Shown: positions 1 through 8,298 of the stretch, piece by piece
Layout of the letters: the number at the start of each line of letters is the position of its first letter
Position numbering within the stretch: the first letter of the stretch is position 1
Source: Acidobacteriota bacterium
Lineage (GTDB): Bacteria > Acidobacteriota > Terriglobia > Terriglobales > Acidobacteriaceae
Direction of reading: 5' to 3'
DNA: 64,000 nucleotides
Assembly: GCA_003225175.1 (NCBI GenBank)
Contig: QIBA01000071.1
Span: 17,909 to 81,908 of the forward strand
Program-made: the position numbers and the translations under genes
The notes under the pieces: generated by a model
Database searches by the model: none
The model's input: only the letters and a program-made list of their open reading frames with translations
What the model was told of the DNA's origin: nothing

Positions 1-215
1 CCATTCATGTCGTTCCCGGACGAGGCCTGGCTGGACCGGCCATGGCCACGCCGGTCGTGCGCGACGACTCGGAAACCGTTCTGCGCGAGGAAAAGCATTT
101 GGCCGTCCCACATGTCCGAGTTCAGCGGCCATCCGTGTGAAAACGTGACGACCGGGCCTTCGCCCCAGTCTTTGTAGTAGATTGTCGTGCCATCTTTCAC
201 CGTAAGTGTGCTCAT
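1..215 (-). CDS. alpha/beta hydrolase, non-heme chloroperoxidase-like (partial, C-terminus outside window)
   Basis: Only the first 71 or so residues are in the window; the gene continues past base 1. The visible N-terminus begins [18 protein letters not shown] and carries the early alpha/beta-hydrolase landmarks: the oxyanion-hole region [16 protein letters not shown] and the HDRRGHGRS turn after strand beta-4. This pattern is typical of the haloperoxidase/esterase branch of the superfamily. The start at 213-215 is supported by an AAGGAGG ribosome binding site in the complementary strand at about 224-230. The catalytic Ser, Asp and His lie outside the window, so the substrate cannot be inferred. 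Confidence 0.8.
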   Translation of the reverse strand, partial: MSTLTVKDGTTIYYKDWGEGPVVTFSHGWPLNSDMWDGQMLFLAQNGFRVVAHDRRGHGRSSQASSGNDMN

Positions 216-266
216 ACAAATTTCCTCCTTGATTTTTTTCGAAATGGAAATGCTTGCGGTTTTGAT

Positions 267-656
267 TTAGTTGGCGGGTACCAACACGGGAGCGCCTTTG
301 TCCTTCACGAAGAACACCACGAATTTCGCTGGTTTGGTTTGGCTTGCGTTCCGCCCCACGACGTGAACATCATCGGGGCCTTCGTAGAAGGTCTGACCTG
401 GTGTCAGCGTAACTTCCTTTCCGCCTCTCACCTGCATCACGATCGAGCCTTCCAGCACATAAATAAATCCATGGGCATTGTGCCGATGTATTGGGTCTAC
501 ACTTCCCGGCGGATAATCCACGATGAGCATCAGGCCTTCTTTGCCAGGAAGGTTTGTCAGGTCTTTCGACAGGAGCTCCGTTACCTTAGCTTCCTGTGCT
601 ACCAGCGTGCCGGACATCAGAAATGCGAGCACCAGAATTAACTTTGTGAACGTCAT
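267..656 (-). CDS. secreted cupin-domain protein
   Basis: This is a 129-residue protein with an N-terminal signal peptide (residues 1-20, hydrophobic LILVLAFLMSGTLVA) followed by one small cupin_2 domain, about residues 42-116. Likely metal ligands in the conserved cupin motif are visible: His57 and His59 in PIHRHNAHGF, Glu69 in YVLEG, and His98 in DDVHVV. Single-domain periplasmic cupins of this kind bind a divalent metal or a small ligand, but their activities differ and none can be assigned here. It lies 51 bp downstream of the partial hydrolase start, on the same strand, and may be cotranscribed with it. Confidence 0.82.
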   Translation of the reverse strand: MTFTKLILVLAFLMSGTLVAQEAKVTELLSKDLTNLPGKEGLMLIVDYPPGSVDPIHRHNAHGFIYVLEGSIVMQVRGGKEVTLTPGQTFYEGPDDVHVVGRNASQTKPAKFVVFFVKDKGAPVLVPAN

Positions 657-774
657 AAGGTCACCTTTCGTTTGACCGATGCTATACGCGGCATGAATTG
701 CAGGTGTGTTAGCTGGAAGCCACGCGCCGCTGCGGTTTCACGGTTTTTGCTAGCCGCTAGTGGCAGCCACCGCA

Positions 775-1557
775 TCATGCTGCGGGATGCGATTTCGCAT
801 GAGGAATCTCAGCTGTGGTCTGATTCACCCAAGCTTCGTAGCGGGTCTCGCCGAGTCGCGCGTTATCACCCGGAACCAGTGTTCTGTCGTTGATCTTCGC
901 CCCAGAGTAGAGCGCATTCGGATCAGCGACGACTTCACGAGGATCTCCGAGCTGGGCCAAACGCCGCCGGACTAGTTCGTCCATACGAAACTGTTCCGGC
1001 CCTCCTATTTCGACGGTGCCATTTACCGGCGTCCCTACCGCGATCCTGCCTACAAGAGTCGCGATATCGTCGGCAGCCATTGGCTGGAAGAGCACAGGAG
1101 GCAAATGCACCTTGTCGCCAACCATGGAAATGTCGGCAAGACCCTTGACGAATTCGAAGAACTGCGTTGCCTGGACGATCGAGTAGGGGATTGACGATTC
1201 CTTAATCAATTTCTCCTGAGCGATCTTGGCGCGGAAGTAACCGCTTTCGGACAGCCGCTGGGTCCCCACGACGGATAGTGCAACGTGATGTCCGACGCCT
1301 GCGGCAGCTTCAGAGGTGAGAAGGTTACGCGTTGATGTTTCGAAGAAATTCAGCACCGCCGCGTCTTCCCAAGAGGGAGAGTTCGATACGTCGACGACCA
1401 CCGATGCACCCTTCAGCGCTTCGGCCAGTCCCTCGCCCGTGAGGGTGTTGACCCCAGTGTTGGGGGCTGCCGCTACTGCTTCATGCCCCTGTTCATGAAG
1501 CTTGTTGACGAGCTTTGATCCGATGAGTCCAGTGCCGCCGATCACTACGATTTTCAT
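775..1557 (-). CDS. NmrA/atypical SDR family NAD(P)-binding protein
   Basis: This is a 260-residue Rossmann-fold protein. The dinucleotide-binding motif GGTGLIG is at residues 7-13, right after the first beta strand MKIVVI. A Tyr-x3-Lys pair (Tyr107, Lys111 in GYFRAK) is in the place of the SDR active site. The protein resembles NmrA-like and NAD(P)H:quinone oxidoreductase-like atypical SDRs, which act as redox sensors or reductases on small molecules. Its length is normal for the family. An AAAGGAGT ribosome binding site precedes the ATG. It stands alone and its substrate is unknown. Confidence 0.85.
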   Translation of the reverse strand: MKIVVIGGTGLIGSKLVNKLHEQGHEAVAAAPNTGVNTLTGEGLAEALKGASVVVDVSNSPSWEDAAVLNFFETSTRNLLTSEAAAGVGHHVALSVVGTQRLSESGYFRAKIAQEKLIKESSIPYSIVQATQFFEFVKGLADISMVGDKVHLPPVLFQPMAADDIATLVGRIAVGTPVNGTVEIGGPEQFRMDELVRRRLAQLGDPREVVADPNALYSGAKINDRTLVPGDNARLGETRYEAWVNQTTAEIPHAKSHPAA

Positions 1558-1756
1558 GATTGACTCCTTTAATAATCAGGTTTGCTGTTTCAGACGCCTT
1601 CAAAAACTAGAGCGGTGAACGCAGGCTCTCTTTACTTTACTAGGTCAATGAAGTGAGGCTATCGAAGCTCACCTGAGTACGCCATCCTAATCGCCCGGTT
1701 TTGAACGAATCTTCCGATTTCTTTTCAGCACAAACCGTTTCGGCGGTAGAAAGAGG

Positions 1757-1886
1757 GACAGCCTGAGAGTCTGTCGGAGTAAAAGATTCCCGAACCAGGA
1801 ATCAACAACTTAAAGACACAGCACTCCTTGCAAGTTGTTGATTCTTCGTTCCAGAAAATCTATCTCCGACAGGCTCCTGACCTGCC
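1757..1886. repeat. long imperfect palindrome in a gene-poor gap
   Basis: The 629-bp gap from 1558 to 2186 contains no convincing gene. Its main structure is a long imperfect inverted repeat. A left arm of about 55 bases (1757-1811) is mirrored by 1832-1886 around a loop of about 20 bases. The best matching cores are GTCGGAG paired with CTCCGAC, and GAATCAACAACTT paired with AAGTTGTTGATTC at the loop. It could be a miniature inverted-repeat element or a strong bidirectional hairpin. No transposase is next to it. Confidence 0.5.
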
Positions 1887-2186
1887 CTATTTTTCTAGAA
1901 TCTGTGTCGATTTGAAACGGGGCAGATCAGGCTGTTCCGTTTCTTTCACACATGAGTAACGTCCAACGACGCGACGGTCTGGGATATTATCCTCGTGATT
2001 CGAACCCTTATGTCCTCTTTCCCCGCAGTAGGTCAGCAGCCAACGCCCATTTTGGACTTGCGCGAAGATGCACCGGAAAATATGCCACATGAATTCAGCT
2101 TCCGCAGGGTGCAGCAATCCAAAATCGAACACTGGCTCCTTCGATTCGCTCAGGATTCGCAAGATCAAATGCGGGTAAACGCTACC

Positions 2187-2666
2187 TCACATTGACGGGT
2201 AATTGGGATCGATGTCGATGCTGTCGGCTAGGAACGCCTCCAAGAATGCCTCAAAATTAACGGCTGTTGGTTTCTTGAGCTGTGCGATCTGTTCTGCCGT
2301 TATCTCCTCCCAGAACCAATCATGCGCAATGAGCACGACGGGCGTTCCGGTTTCCGGCGACGCGGCGTTCAAATCGAAACAAAATGTATCTCCGAAAAGC
2401 GTCGTTGAGAAGACAAGGTATCCATGCTCACGGATGTAACAGCCAGGGACATAGTCGGTGTTCTCCTCAATGATGTTCTTGATCGGCCACAGGCGAACAC
2501 CATCAATCTCAGCGCAAAGAACCGGTTCGGCCTCACGGTAGAACGCGATTGCTTCTTTCGGTACTTTCAGAGATCTGAGTTGATCGATTCCGCCTGGTGT
2601 CGCTGGAACAAAATCGATTTCCGTCTGCTTTTTGAGCGTGGCAATCAGGTCTTGCCGATCAGCCAT
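2187..2666 (-). CDS. SMI1/KNR4-like (SUKH) domain protein
   Basis: A protein of 159 residues from the ATG at 2664-2666 (MADRQDLIATLKKQ). An upstream in-frame TTG at 2726 would add 20 unconvincing residues. The middle resembles SUKH/KNR4 proteins: a helix with a Leu/Lys-rich PxxIxxLRSLKVPKEAIAF stretch, then WPIKNIIEENTDYVPGCY and a beta-rich GYLVFSTTLFGDTFCFDLN segment, where family members have a G-hydrophobic-DxxCFD-like signature. Many bacterial SUKH proteins are immunity factors for contact-dependent or polymorphic toxins. No toxin gene is adjacent, so this one may be an orphan immunity protein or have another role. The family call is by pattern only. Confidence 0.6.
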   Translation of the reverse strand: MADRQDLIATLKKQTEIDFVPATPGGIDQLRSLKVPKEAIAFYREAEPVLCAEIDGVRLWPIKNIIEENTDYVPGCYIREHGYLVFSTTLFGDTFCFDLNAASPETGTPVVLIAHDWFWEEITAEQIAQLKKPTAVNFEAFLEAFLADSIDIDPNYPSM

Positions 2667-2801
2667 GCGCGAGAGTTTATCAGAGTGGTCGGACGAGCGG
2701 GCCCATCCTCTTGCTGCCGGTTCCAATGTGGAACCTAGAAAATGAGTGCGGGATGTACCAGTATCGGCAAGATCAAATCCAAGAACAGCTTTGGCTTTAC
2801 G

Positions 2802-4670
2802 CTATCGTCTGTCCTTGTACACGACTCCGCCCTTCATCACGAACACCACTCGGCGTACTGCGGTAATGTCCCTGGTCGGATCGCCATCCAGGGCGATGAT
2901 GTCCGCTTGCATGACTGGACTGAGTGAGCCGATTTCCTTGTCCAGATTCAGGGCTTGCGCGGCGAGGGAGTTGGCTGAGACCATGGCTGCCATGGGATCC
3001 TGGCCGCCGTCCTTGACTCGATAGATGAACTCCTCGGCATTGCGACCGTGGGCTCCGGCCACGGCATCGGTCCCAAAGACGATCTTCAACCCGGGAGTCT
3101 TCAGCGCGCGCTTGAACATTTCCACGTTGAGTGGAAGGACTTCTTGCATCTTGGCGAAGCCTTCTTCGGTGTAGCCGGGCGCGCCGAGAAACTTTTCTTT
3201 GTTATCCAGATAATTGTGGATCACCAGCCCAACCTGCGGATCGAACCAGGTGCCGTGACTCGCCATGTTGCGCAGATTATCGTCGGTGGTAAGGCTGCCG
3301 TGTTCCACTTCGGTACAGCCGGCGTCGGCTGAGGCCTTCACCGCATCTTTGTAAGCGTGCACCACGGAGCGCATACCTTGCGCACGAGCTTCGTCGCAGG
3401 CGGCTTTGAGCTGCTCGTTGCCGAGCGTTTGACCTCCACCCTGACGGATGCTGCTCGAAGCAAAAATCTTTAGTACGTCGGCGCCGTCGGCTTTCACCTT
3501 GCGGACGAACTCGCGGATCTGATCGGGAGTGAGCTTCTCGTCGGTGAGGGGATTGACCGCCGTCAGAATTCTCGGTCCAGGCACGACGCCGCGATTGATC
3601 GCGTCGCGCAGCGGCACGTCTTCCGGCGATCCCAGGCTTTGAATGGTCGTGAAGCCCGCCAGCAGCGTACGCCACGCGTTGCCCTCGGCCTCAAGCGTCG
3701 CTCTCTCGGGCAGCTCGTCCTTCTCGCCAAAGTGCCCGTTCGGCCCGAAATGCCATGTAGGATGCGTATGGCTGTCGATCCATCCAGGCAAAACCGTGAA
3801 ACCGCGTAGATCGTAGTTCGGACGACTGCTGTTGCCGCCAGATTTCCGAATTGAAACAATTTTGTCTCCGCGGATTTCAATCTCTAAGTTACGCAGCACC
3901 TTGCCGCGACCGTCAAATGCATAGTCGGTGACGATGGTTAGGGAGCGTTCCTGCGCCTGATCTGAGTTGAGCTGAAAGACGAGGAAGTAATCCTCGCGGT
4001 CGGGTTTTACGAAGTCGTATTGTTCAACCAGGCGATAACCCGCTTGCGCGGCTTCCTTTATTACAACGTCCTTCTGAACACCATGATCTTGGCCGTTGCC
4101 GTTACGGTCGATGATGCCGAGACGGGCGCTGCTGCGAAGCGACCTTCGCAAGTTTTCCAGCAAGACTACAGGAGCGGCGATCTCGTGGTAGGTCTTCAGT
4201 ATCAAAACGGAATCCACGCTGTTGGGAGGCAACTTCGGATCATCCGGCGTGCTGAGAATGGTTTTCACATTGTGGAATCGTTCTTTTTGCACTCTATCGT
4301 CGATGTACTTGATCGATTCGGGATTGATGTCGACGGCATACACGGTGCCGTCGTTTCCCGTGCGCTTTGCTGCTCTTACCGTGAACCAGCCGGAACCTGC
4401 GCCGATATCCGCGACATTGGTTCCTGAATGGATGCCGAGAATGTCCATGACGCGCTGAATCTGGAGCTTCTGGTCTCGCTCCGGATTCTCGAAAATCGAA
4501 AGGTCGCCGGCATAGGGTGTGCTGGTCTTTCTGTGTTCGGTGCTCTGGGTTGCGGCTGACTGTGCGGCTAAGCTTGAAAGCTGCAACAGGCAGAGAATGG
4601 TCGTGTGAAGACAACGAAGGAGGAAGCTCGTGCGCGATTTGTCCAATGCAACTTGTTGCTGACCTTGCAT
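2802..4670 (-). CDS. fused class I SAM methyltransferase / metal-dependent amidohydrolase, exported
   Basis: A 622-residue protein from the ATG at 4668-4670. A signal-like hydrophobic stretch (LHTTILCLLQLSSLAAQ) ends near residue 37. It is followed by a class I methyltransferase-like domain, about residues 60-240, with the SAM-binding loop ADIGAGSGWF, an acidic AVDINPE strand end and a PDDPKLPPNSVDSVLILKTYHEI segment. The second half, about 250-622, is an imidazolonepropionase-like amidohydrolase: it has the entry motif GWIDSHTHPTWH, a central DVLKIFASSS lysine region, later histidines in SVVHAYKDA and TEVEHGS, and the metal-binding Asp in FGTDAVAGAHG. Both halves look intact. Exported amidohydrolases of this type are often dipeptidase-like. 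The fusion to a methyltransferase is unusual and its substrate is unknown. Confidence 0.83.
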   Translation of the reverse strand: MQGQQQVALDKSRTSFLLRCLHTTILCLLQLSSLAAQSAATQSTEHRKTSTPYAGDLSIFENPERDQKLQIQRVMDILGIHSGTNVADIGAGSGWFTVRAAKRTGNDGTVYAVDINPESIKYIDDRVQKERFHNVKTILSTPDDPKLPPNSVDSVLILKTYHEIAAPVVLLENLRRSLRSSARLGIIDRNGNGQDHGVQKDVVIKEAAQAGYRLVEQYDFVKPDREDYFLVFQLNSDQAQERSLTIVTDYAFDGRGKVLRNLEIEIRGDKIVSIRKSGGNSSRPNYDLRGFTVLPGWIDSHTHPTWHFGPNGHFGEKDELPERATLEAEGNAWRTLLAGFTTIQSLGSPEDVPLRDAINRGVVPGPRILTAVNPLTDEKLTPDQIREFVRKVKADGADVLKIFASSSIRQGGGQTLGNEQLKAACDEARAQGMRSVVHAYKDAVKASADAGCTEVEHGSLTTDDNLRNMASHGTWFDPQVGLVIHNYLDNKEKFLGAPGYTEEGFAKMQEVLPLNVEMFKRALKTPGLKIVFGTDAVAGAHGRNAEEFIYRVKDGGQDPMAAMVSANSLAAQALNLDKEIGSLSPVMQADIIALDGDPTRDITAVRRVVFVMKGGVVYKDRR

Positions 4671-4802
4671 GTGTTTCAACCAAACCCATCTGAGCCGCTA
4701 TCTGGCTGCGCGGCAGCGACTTGTCCCATCAGCTTTTTGCGTTTCGAGAAATGGCGAAACGATGCCGATCCGCTGACCATAGAATAATCGCGGAGCCCTC
4801 CA

Positions 4803-5627
4803 ATGCCTACTCAAGCAGAAAAAGGAAAAGTATTCCGCGGGCTGCATCAGCGCGATCGTGCGTTCATCATTCCTAATCCGTGGGATGTGGGGACAGCGCG
4901 ATTATTGCAGTCGCTGGGATTTGCGGCGTTAGCCACTACGAGCGGGGGATTTGCATTCTCTCTTGGCAAATCCGATGGCGCTGTCGATCGGGATACGATG
5001 CTCGCGCATTGCGCGGCACTGGCCGCTGCTACCGATCTGCCCGTCAGCGCGGATCTGGAAAATGGTTATGCAGATAGCCCGAGCGACGTCGCAAATACAG
5101 TTCGACTGGCCGCGAAAGCCGGCCTGGCCGGCTGCTCCATCGAGGATGTACGTCAAGGTGGTGGAAATGCGCCCTATGAGATCTCATTCGCAGCCGAACG
5201 AGTACGTGCTGCCGCTGAGGCTGCGCATTCGCTTGGATTTGCATTCACGCTAACCGCAAGATCAGAGAATTTCATTGTGGGACGTCCTGATTTAGGCGAT
5301 ACGATTGCGCGGTTACAGGCGTTTCAGGAAGCAGGCGCTGATGTGCTCTTTGCCCCAGGACTAAAAACCAAGGACGACATCCGAACAGTAGTTCGATCCG
5401 TGGATCGTCCGCTCAATGTCATTATGGGACTTCAGGGCGTGCAACTGAGTCTGGCCGAACTTTCGGAACTTGGAGTGAAGCGAATCAGCGTGGGCTCCGC
5501 GCTGGCTCGATCAGCGTTGGGCGCCTTTCTCCGCGCTGCGCGGGAGATGCAGGCCTCAGGAACATTTACCTTCGCCGAGGATGCAGTGAAGTATGCAGAC
5601 TTAAATGCGATGTTTGCGGGCGCTTAA
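4803..5627 (+). CDS. isocitrate lyase/PEP mutase superfamily enzyme
   Basis: A 274-residue TIM-barrel protein of the PEP mutase/isocitrate lyase superfamily. Family landmarks are the opening FIIPNPWDVGTARLLQSLGF, a TTSGGFAFSLG loop, the Mg-binding Asp84 and Glu86 in SADLENGYADSP, and Glu114 in CSIEDVRQGG. The isocitrate-lyase catalytic KKCGH motif and the longer C-terminal part are missing, so a phosphonopyruvate hydrolase, oxaloacetate decarboxylase or 2,3-dimethylmalate lyase-like activity is more likely. The exact substrate cannot be told from the sequence. It is monocistronic and divergent from the methyltransferase-amidohydrolase gene. Confidence 0.85.
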   Translation: MPTQAEKGKVFRGLHQRDRAFIIPNPWDVGTARLLQSLGFAALATTSGGFAFSLGKSDGAVDRDTMLAHCAALAAATDLPVSADLENGYADSPSDVANTVRLAAKAGLAGCSIEDVRQGGGNAPYEISFAAERVRAAAEAAHSLGFAFTLTARSENFIVGRPDLGDTIARLQAFQEAGADVLFAPGLKTKDDIRTVVRSVDRPLNVIMGLQGVQLSLAELSELGVKRISVGSALARSALGAFLRAAREMQASGTFTFAEDAVKYADLNAMFAGA

Positions 5628-5654
5628 TAACAAACGGAGCATGATGCTGCCGCA

Positions 5655-5993
5655 TTATCCTGGAGGCCAGCTTAGAGGCCGTCCGCCCAGGAGATGCAGA
5701 TGCAGGTGGAATACTGACTGTCCGGCGCCGGGCCCAACGTTGAACACGGTTCGATAGCTATTCTCGATATTTCGCTCGCGCGCGATCTGCGCGGCTACAA
5801 GATGAAGCTTGCCAATGATTGCGGCATCTTCAGCCTTTGCTTGCCGGAGTCCAACAACGTGTTTCTTCGGAATAATCAGCACATGTGTGGGAGCCTGCGG
5901 CTTGATGTCCTCGAAGACGAAAGTTTCCGCGTCTTCATAGACTTTCTTAGCGGGAATCTCACCGCGAATGATGCGGCAGAAAAGGCAATCCAT
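5655..5993 (-). CDS. HIT family (histidine triad) nucleotide-binding protein
   Basis: A 112-residue HIT protein. The start at 5991-5993 (MDCLFCRIIRGEIPAKK) is chosen because this is the conserved HIT N-terminus, with Cys3 and Cys6 typical of the zinc-binding subgroup, and because an AGAGGAACGGAG ribosome binding site precedes it. The middle has THVLIIPKKHV. The catalytic triad motif HLHLHLLGGR contains His96, His98 and His100. HINT-branch proteins hydrolyse purine nucleoside phosphoramidates in the cytosol. The gene lies downstream of rlpA, from which it is separated by a palindromic repeat. Confidence 0.93.
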   Translation of the reverse strand: MDCLFCRIIRGEIPAKKVYEDAETFVFEDIKPQAPTHVLIIPKKHVVGLRQAKAEDAAIIGKLHLVAAQIARERNIENSYRTVFNVGPGAGQSVFHLHLHLLGGRPLSWPPG

Positions 5994-6027
5994 CTCCGTT
6001 CCTCTATTTGCCTGGACAGCATAGCGA

Positions 6028-6047
6028 AGACGCAGCATGCTGCGTCT
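6028..6047. repeat. dispersed palindrome, copy 1
   Basis: Perfect 20-bp palindrome AGACGCAGCATGCTGCGTCT between the rlpA stop and the HIT gene start. The same element recurs at 44155, 50811, 51924 and, decayed, at 57014. Copies elsewhere extend to 28 bp with flanking GTAG and CTAC ends. Here it could form a transcript hairpin between the two minus-strand genes. Confidence 0.9.
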
Positions 6048-6058
6048 CTACCCGGCTT

Positions 6059-6823
6059 CTAGTCTAATCGCACGAGGAAGACTCCGCCTTCGGGAGTGGT
6101 AATACTTTGCGAAATCTGTTCGGCAAGTTGGCGGTCGTCGTTCTGCACGCGTATGCGGACCCACTCGCCTGTCGGTCCAGCAAACTCGAGTACATTCGCG
6201 GGATGATAACGGTCGATCACAGATTGCTCCATTTGCAACGCAGCTTCTCGAGTGTCGAAGGCGCCAATCTGCACGGCCCACTTTCCGCCAGTGTCAAGAG
6301 GGGCAGGAGTCTCGAGCAACTCGACTCTTACCCAGGCGGTACCCGGTCCCCACACATCAATAGCCTTGGCCGCAGCCATCGAGAGATCGACGATGCGCTC
6401 GCCAATAAATGGGCCACGATCAGTGATGCGTACCACTGCGGAACTCCCGGTCTTGACGTTGGTGACACGAACGAGACTGTTCAATGGGAGCGTTCGGTGT
6501 GCGGCGGTCATCGCATGCATGTCGTAAAGCTGTCCATTTGAGCCGCGACGGTTGTGATATGGCGCACCGTACCAACTCGCTAGTCCCAATTGCGTGTACA
6601 GAGGCTTTTCGTTTGGCGTAATAGGAACCGGTGTCGCTGGAACCGGTGCGTTCGTGGTTGTCGTGTCGCGATTTGCCGGCGAGGGCAGCGGCGGCGGCGT
6701 TGTGACCGTCGCTTGCGGGGGGAGCTCTGGTGGAGGTGGAACGCTCACCGTAGCTTGTTTATGGCCGCAGCCCGAAAGCAGAGGCAAGAACAATACGAGT
6801 ATAAGAAGACGAGTTGTTCTCAT
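6059..6823 (-). CDS. rlpA: RlpA-family septal ring lipoprotein (DPBB + SPOR)
   Basis: A 254-residue lipoprotein. The signal peptide ends in a lipobox LLSGC with Cys19 as the probable lipidated residue. A Pro/Thr-rich linker (about 25-73) leads to the double-psi beta-barrel at about 78-172: GLASWYGAPYHNRRGSNG, AAHRTLPLNSLVRVTN and TDRGPFIGERIVDLS. It retains the His and Asp positions needed for lytic transglycosylase activity in characterised RlpA. The C-terminal SPOR domain, about 180-254, begins GKWAVQIGAFDTREAA and would bind denuded septal glycan. The protein probably acts at the outer membrane during cell separation. It overlaps the upstream small gene by 4 bp, so the two are likely coupled. 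Confidence 0.93.
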   Translation of the reverse strand: MRTTRLLILVLFLPLLSGCGHKQATVSVPPPPELPPQATVTTPPPLPSPANRDTTTTNAPVPATPVPITPNEKPLYTQLGLASWYGAPYHNRRGSNGQLYDMHAMTAAHRTLPLNSLVRVTNVKTGSSAVVRITDRGPFIGERIVDLSMAAAKAIDVWGPGTAWVRVELLETPAPLDTGGKWAVQIGAFDTREAALQMEQSVIDRYHPANVLEFAGPTGEWVRIRVQNDDRQLAEQISQSITTPEGGVFLVRLD

Positions 6824-7035
6824 TTCTGCCGCGAGGCCGATTTCTTGGAGTTGTCCAACCGGTCAGCAAGCTTTTTCAGTTCCTGGGCAACGTTGCGCAG
6901 GGCCTGCGTTCCCTCGGTTCGCACTTTTGGCACAACGTGATCGTTCAAATGCTGGATCACACTCCTGATCTCCTGCTCAATCTTAGATGCTGCTTCATCC
7001 AGCTTGCGTCTTGTCTGATCGAAATCCGAAGGCAT
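6820..7035 (-). CDS. small helical hypothetical protein upstream of rlpA
   Basis: A 71-residue, charged and probably fully helical protein (MPSDFDQTRRKLDEAASKI, then a heptad-like AQELKKLADRLD near the C-terminus). There is no signal peptide or membrane segment. Its stop overlaps the rlpA start by 4 bp, and a GAGGTGA ribosome binding site precedes its ATG, which together support real translation. I do not recognise a family. The coupling suggests a cytoplasmic accessory of the rlpA transcript. Confidence 0.65.
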   Translation of the reverse strand: MPSDFDQTRRKLDEAASKIEQEIRSVIQHLNDHVVPKVRTEGTQALRNVAQELKKLADRLDNSKKSASRQK

Positions 7036-7135
7036 GGCTCACCTCGATTTCTGGATTATGAACGCAGAGTGCGGCCAGAGGCAATTGCCGATTTCACTAC
7101 GGAGCCATACAGGACAGGCAGAACATTCTTCTTGT

Positions 7136-7248
7136 TCGTCATTCCGAACCGCCGGTTTATGGCGCTGAGGAATCCCTGCGCGAGGCCCTCAATGGTCTTC
7201 TATAGATCCCCGCGGTAGTGACGCGGCGTTTCGGAGTGACGAACAACA
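7136..7248. repeat. GTCATTCC-type dispersed repeat, inverted pair
   Basis: A copy of a dispersed element reading GTCATTCCGAAC...GAGGAATCCCT (about 7138-7183) is followed by an inverted remnant TTTCGGAGTGACGAAC (about 7229-7244). Relatives lie at 36679, 38519 and 38965. The element lies in the divergent promoter gap between the rlpA-side genes and fabI. Confidence 0.75.
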
Positions 7249-7301
7249 AACTCGCGGTGAAAATTGCCTCTGTTATTCTTAGAAGTTTCTCGGAGCACTG
7301 G

Positions 7302-8069
7302 ATGATCAACATGCAAGGTCGGGTAGCGGTCGTTTTTGGCATTGCCAATAAACGCAGCATTGCCTGGGCGATCGCGCAGAAGTTACAGGCGGCTGGTGCA
7401 ACCCTGGCTATTACCTATCAGAACGAACGCCTTGCACAGGAAGCGAAAGACCTCATAGAAGCTCTTCCCGGAGCTGCGGCATTTCAGTGCGACGTTTCGA
7501 ACGACGTGGAGATCAATCAACTGTTCGAGCAGTTCAAGTCACGCTACGGCAAGCTGCACACGCTGGTCCACAGCGTTGCATATGCTCCCGCCGACGAATT
7601 GAAGAATGATTTTATCTTTACCACGCGGGAAGGTTTTCGCATTGCTCACGACATCAGCGTGTATTCCCTGATCGCGGTCGCTCGCGCGGCCACGCCACTG
7701 ATGACGGAAGGCGGAAGCATCATTACGCTCACTTATTACGGCGCCGAAAAAGTTGTGCCTAGATACAACGTAATGGGCGTTGCGAAAGCCGCACTGGAAG
7801 CTTCGGTTCGGTATCTCGCTGCTGATCTGGGGCCGCAGAAGATCCGTGTAAACGCAATTTCAGCCGGTCCCATCAAGACGTTGGCTGCCCGGGGAATTTC
7901 AGGTTTAGGAGACATGCTGAAGGCGCATGCGGAACGCGCACCGCTGAAGCGCAACGTGGAAACAAGCGAAGTAGGCGATACCGCGCTATATCTCTCTTCC
8001 GATCTCAGTACGGGAATCACGGGCGAGACGATTTATGTCGATTGCGGCTACAACATCATGGGGTTCTGA
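7302..8069 (+). CDS. fabI: enoyl-[acyl-carrier-protein] reductase (NADH)
   Basis: A 255-residue protein that catalyses the last reduction of each fatty-acid elongation cycle in the cytosol. It has the FabI N-terminus GRVAVVFGIANKRSIAWAIA with the modified nucleotide-binding loop, an SVAYAPADELKNDF segment, and the active-site stretch TYYGAEKVVPRYNVMGVAK holding the Tyr-x6-Lys pair. The C-terminal NAISAGPIKTLAARGISG loop contains the flexible substrate-binding turn. The start at 7302 is preferred because a CGGAG site lies 6 bases upstream; an in-frame extension upstream would run into the dispersed repeat. Confidence 0.95.
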   Translation: MINMQGRVAVVFGIANKRSIAWAIAQKLQAAGATLAITYQNERLAQEAKDLIEALPGAAAFQCDVSNDVEINQLFEQFKSRYGKLHTLVHSVAYAPADELKNDFIFTTREGFRIAHDISVYSLIAVARAATPLMTEGGSIITLTYYGAEKVVPRYNVMGVAKAALEASVRYLAADLGPQKIRVNAISAGPIKTLAARGISGLGDMLKAHAERAPLKRNVETSEVGDTALYLSSDLSTGITGETIYVDCGYNIMGF

Positions 8070-8104
8070 GTAAGCGCTGACTGCTGGAGTGTCATCTTCG
8101 CATT

Positions 8105-8290
8105 ATGCCCAAAAAGCAACTGACCGTTTTCGTGATCGTCGATCTAATTCTTGTGGCGGCAGCAATCCTTGCGGTTTTGCGTCACGTGAAGGTGTTATAC
8201 GTCATGTTGGGTTTTATCGCGTTCTCAGTAATTAACGGAATATTTTTGCTTGTCACCGTTTTGAGAAAGACGGAACCGCGGCAGAAATAG
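8105..8290 (+). CDS. small two-helix membrane protein
   Basis: A 61-residue protein with two predicted membrane helices, VFVIVDLILVAAAILAVL and VMLGFIAFSVINGIFLLV, and a charged C-terminal tail (LRKTEPRQK). It follows fabI by 35 bp on the same strand and converges with tsaE, whose stop is 8 bp away. No family is recognised and the ribosome binding site is weak, but the clear membrane pattern supports a real gene. Confidence 0.6.
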   Translation: MPKKQLTVFVIVDLILVAAAILAVLRHVKVLYVMLGFIAFSVINGIFLLVTVLRKTEPRQK

Positions 8291-8298
8291 TGATTGTG

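Noticed and set aside
1887..2168. 93-residue minus-strand frame after the SUKH-like gene
   Set aside because: It has only a TTG start and no domain or ribosome binding site.
6028..6047. Palindrome considered as a regulator operator
   Set aside because: The same palindrome occurs at gene ends in five unrelated places, so it is a dispersed repeat rather than a specific operator.
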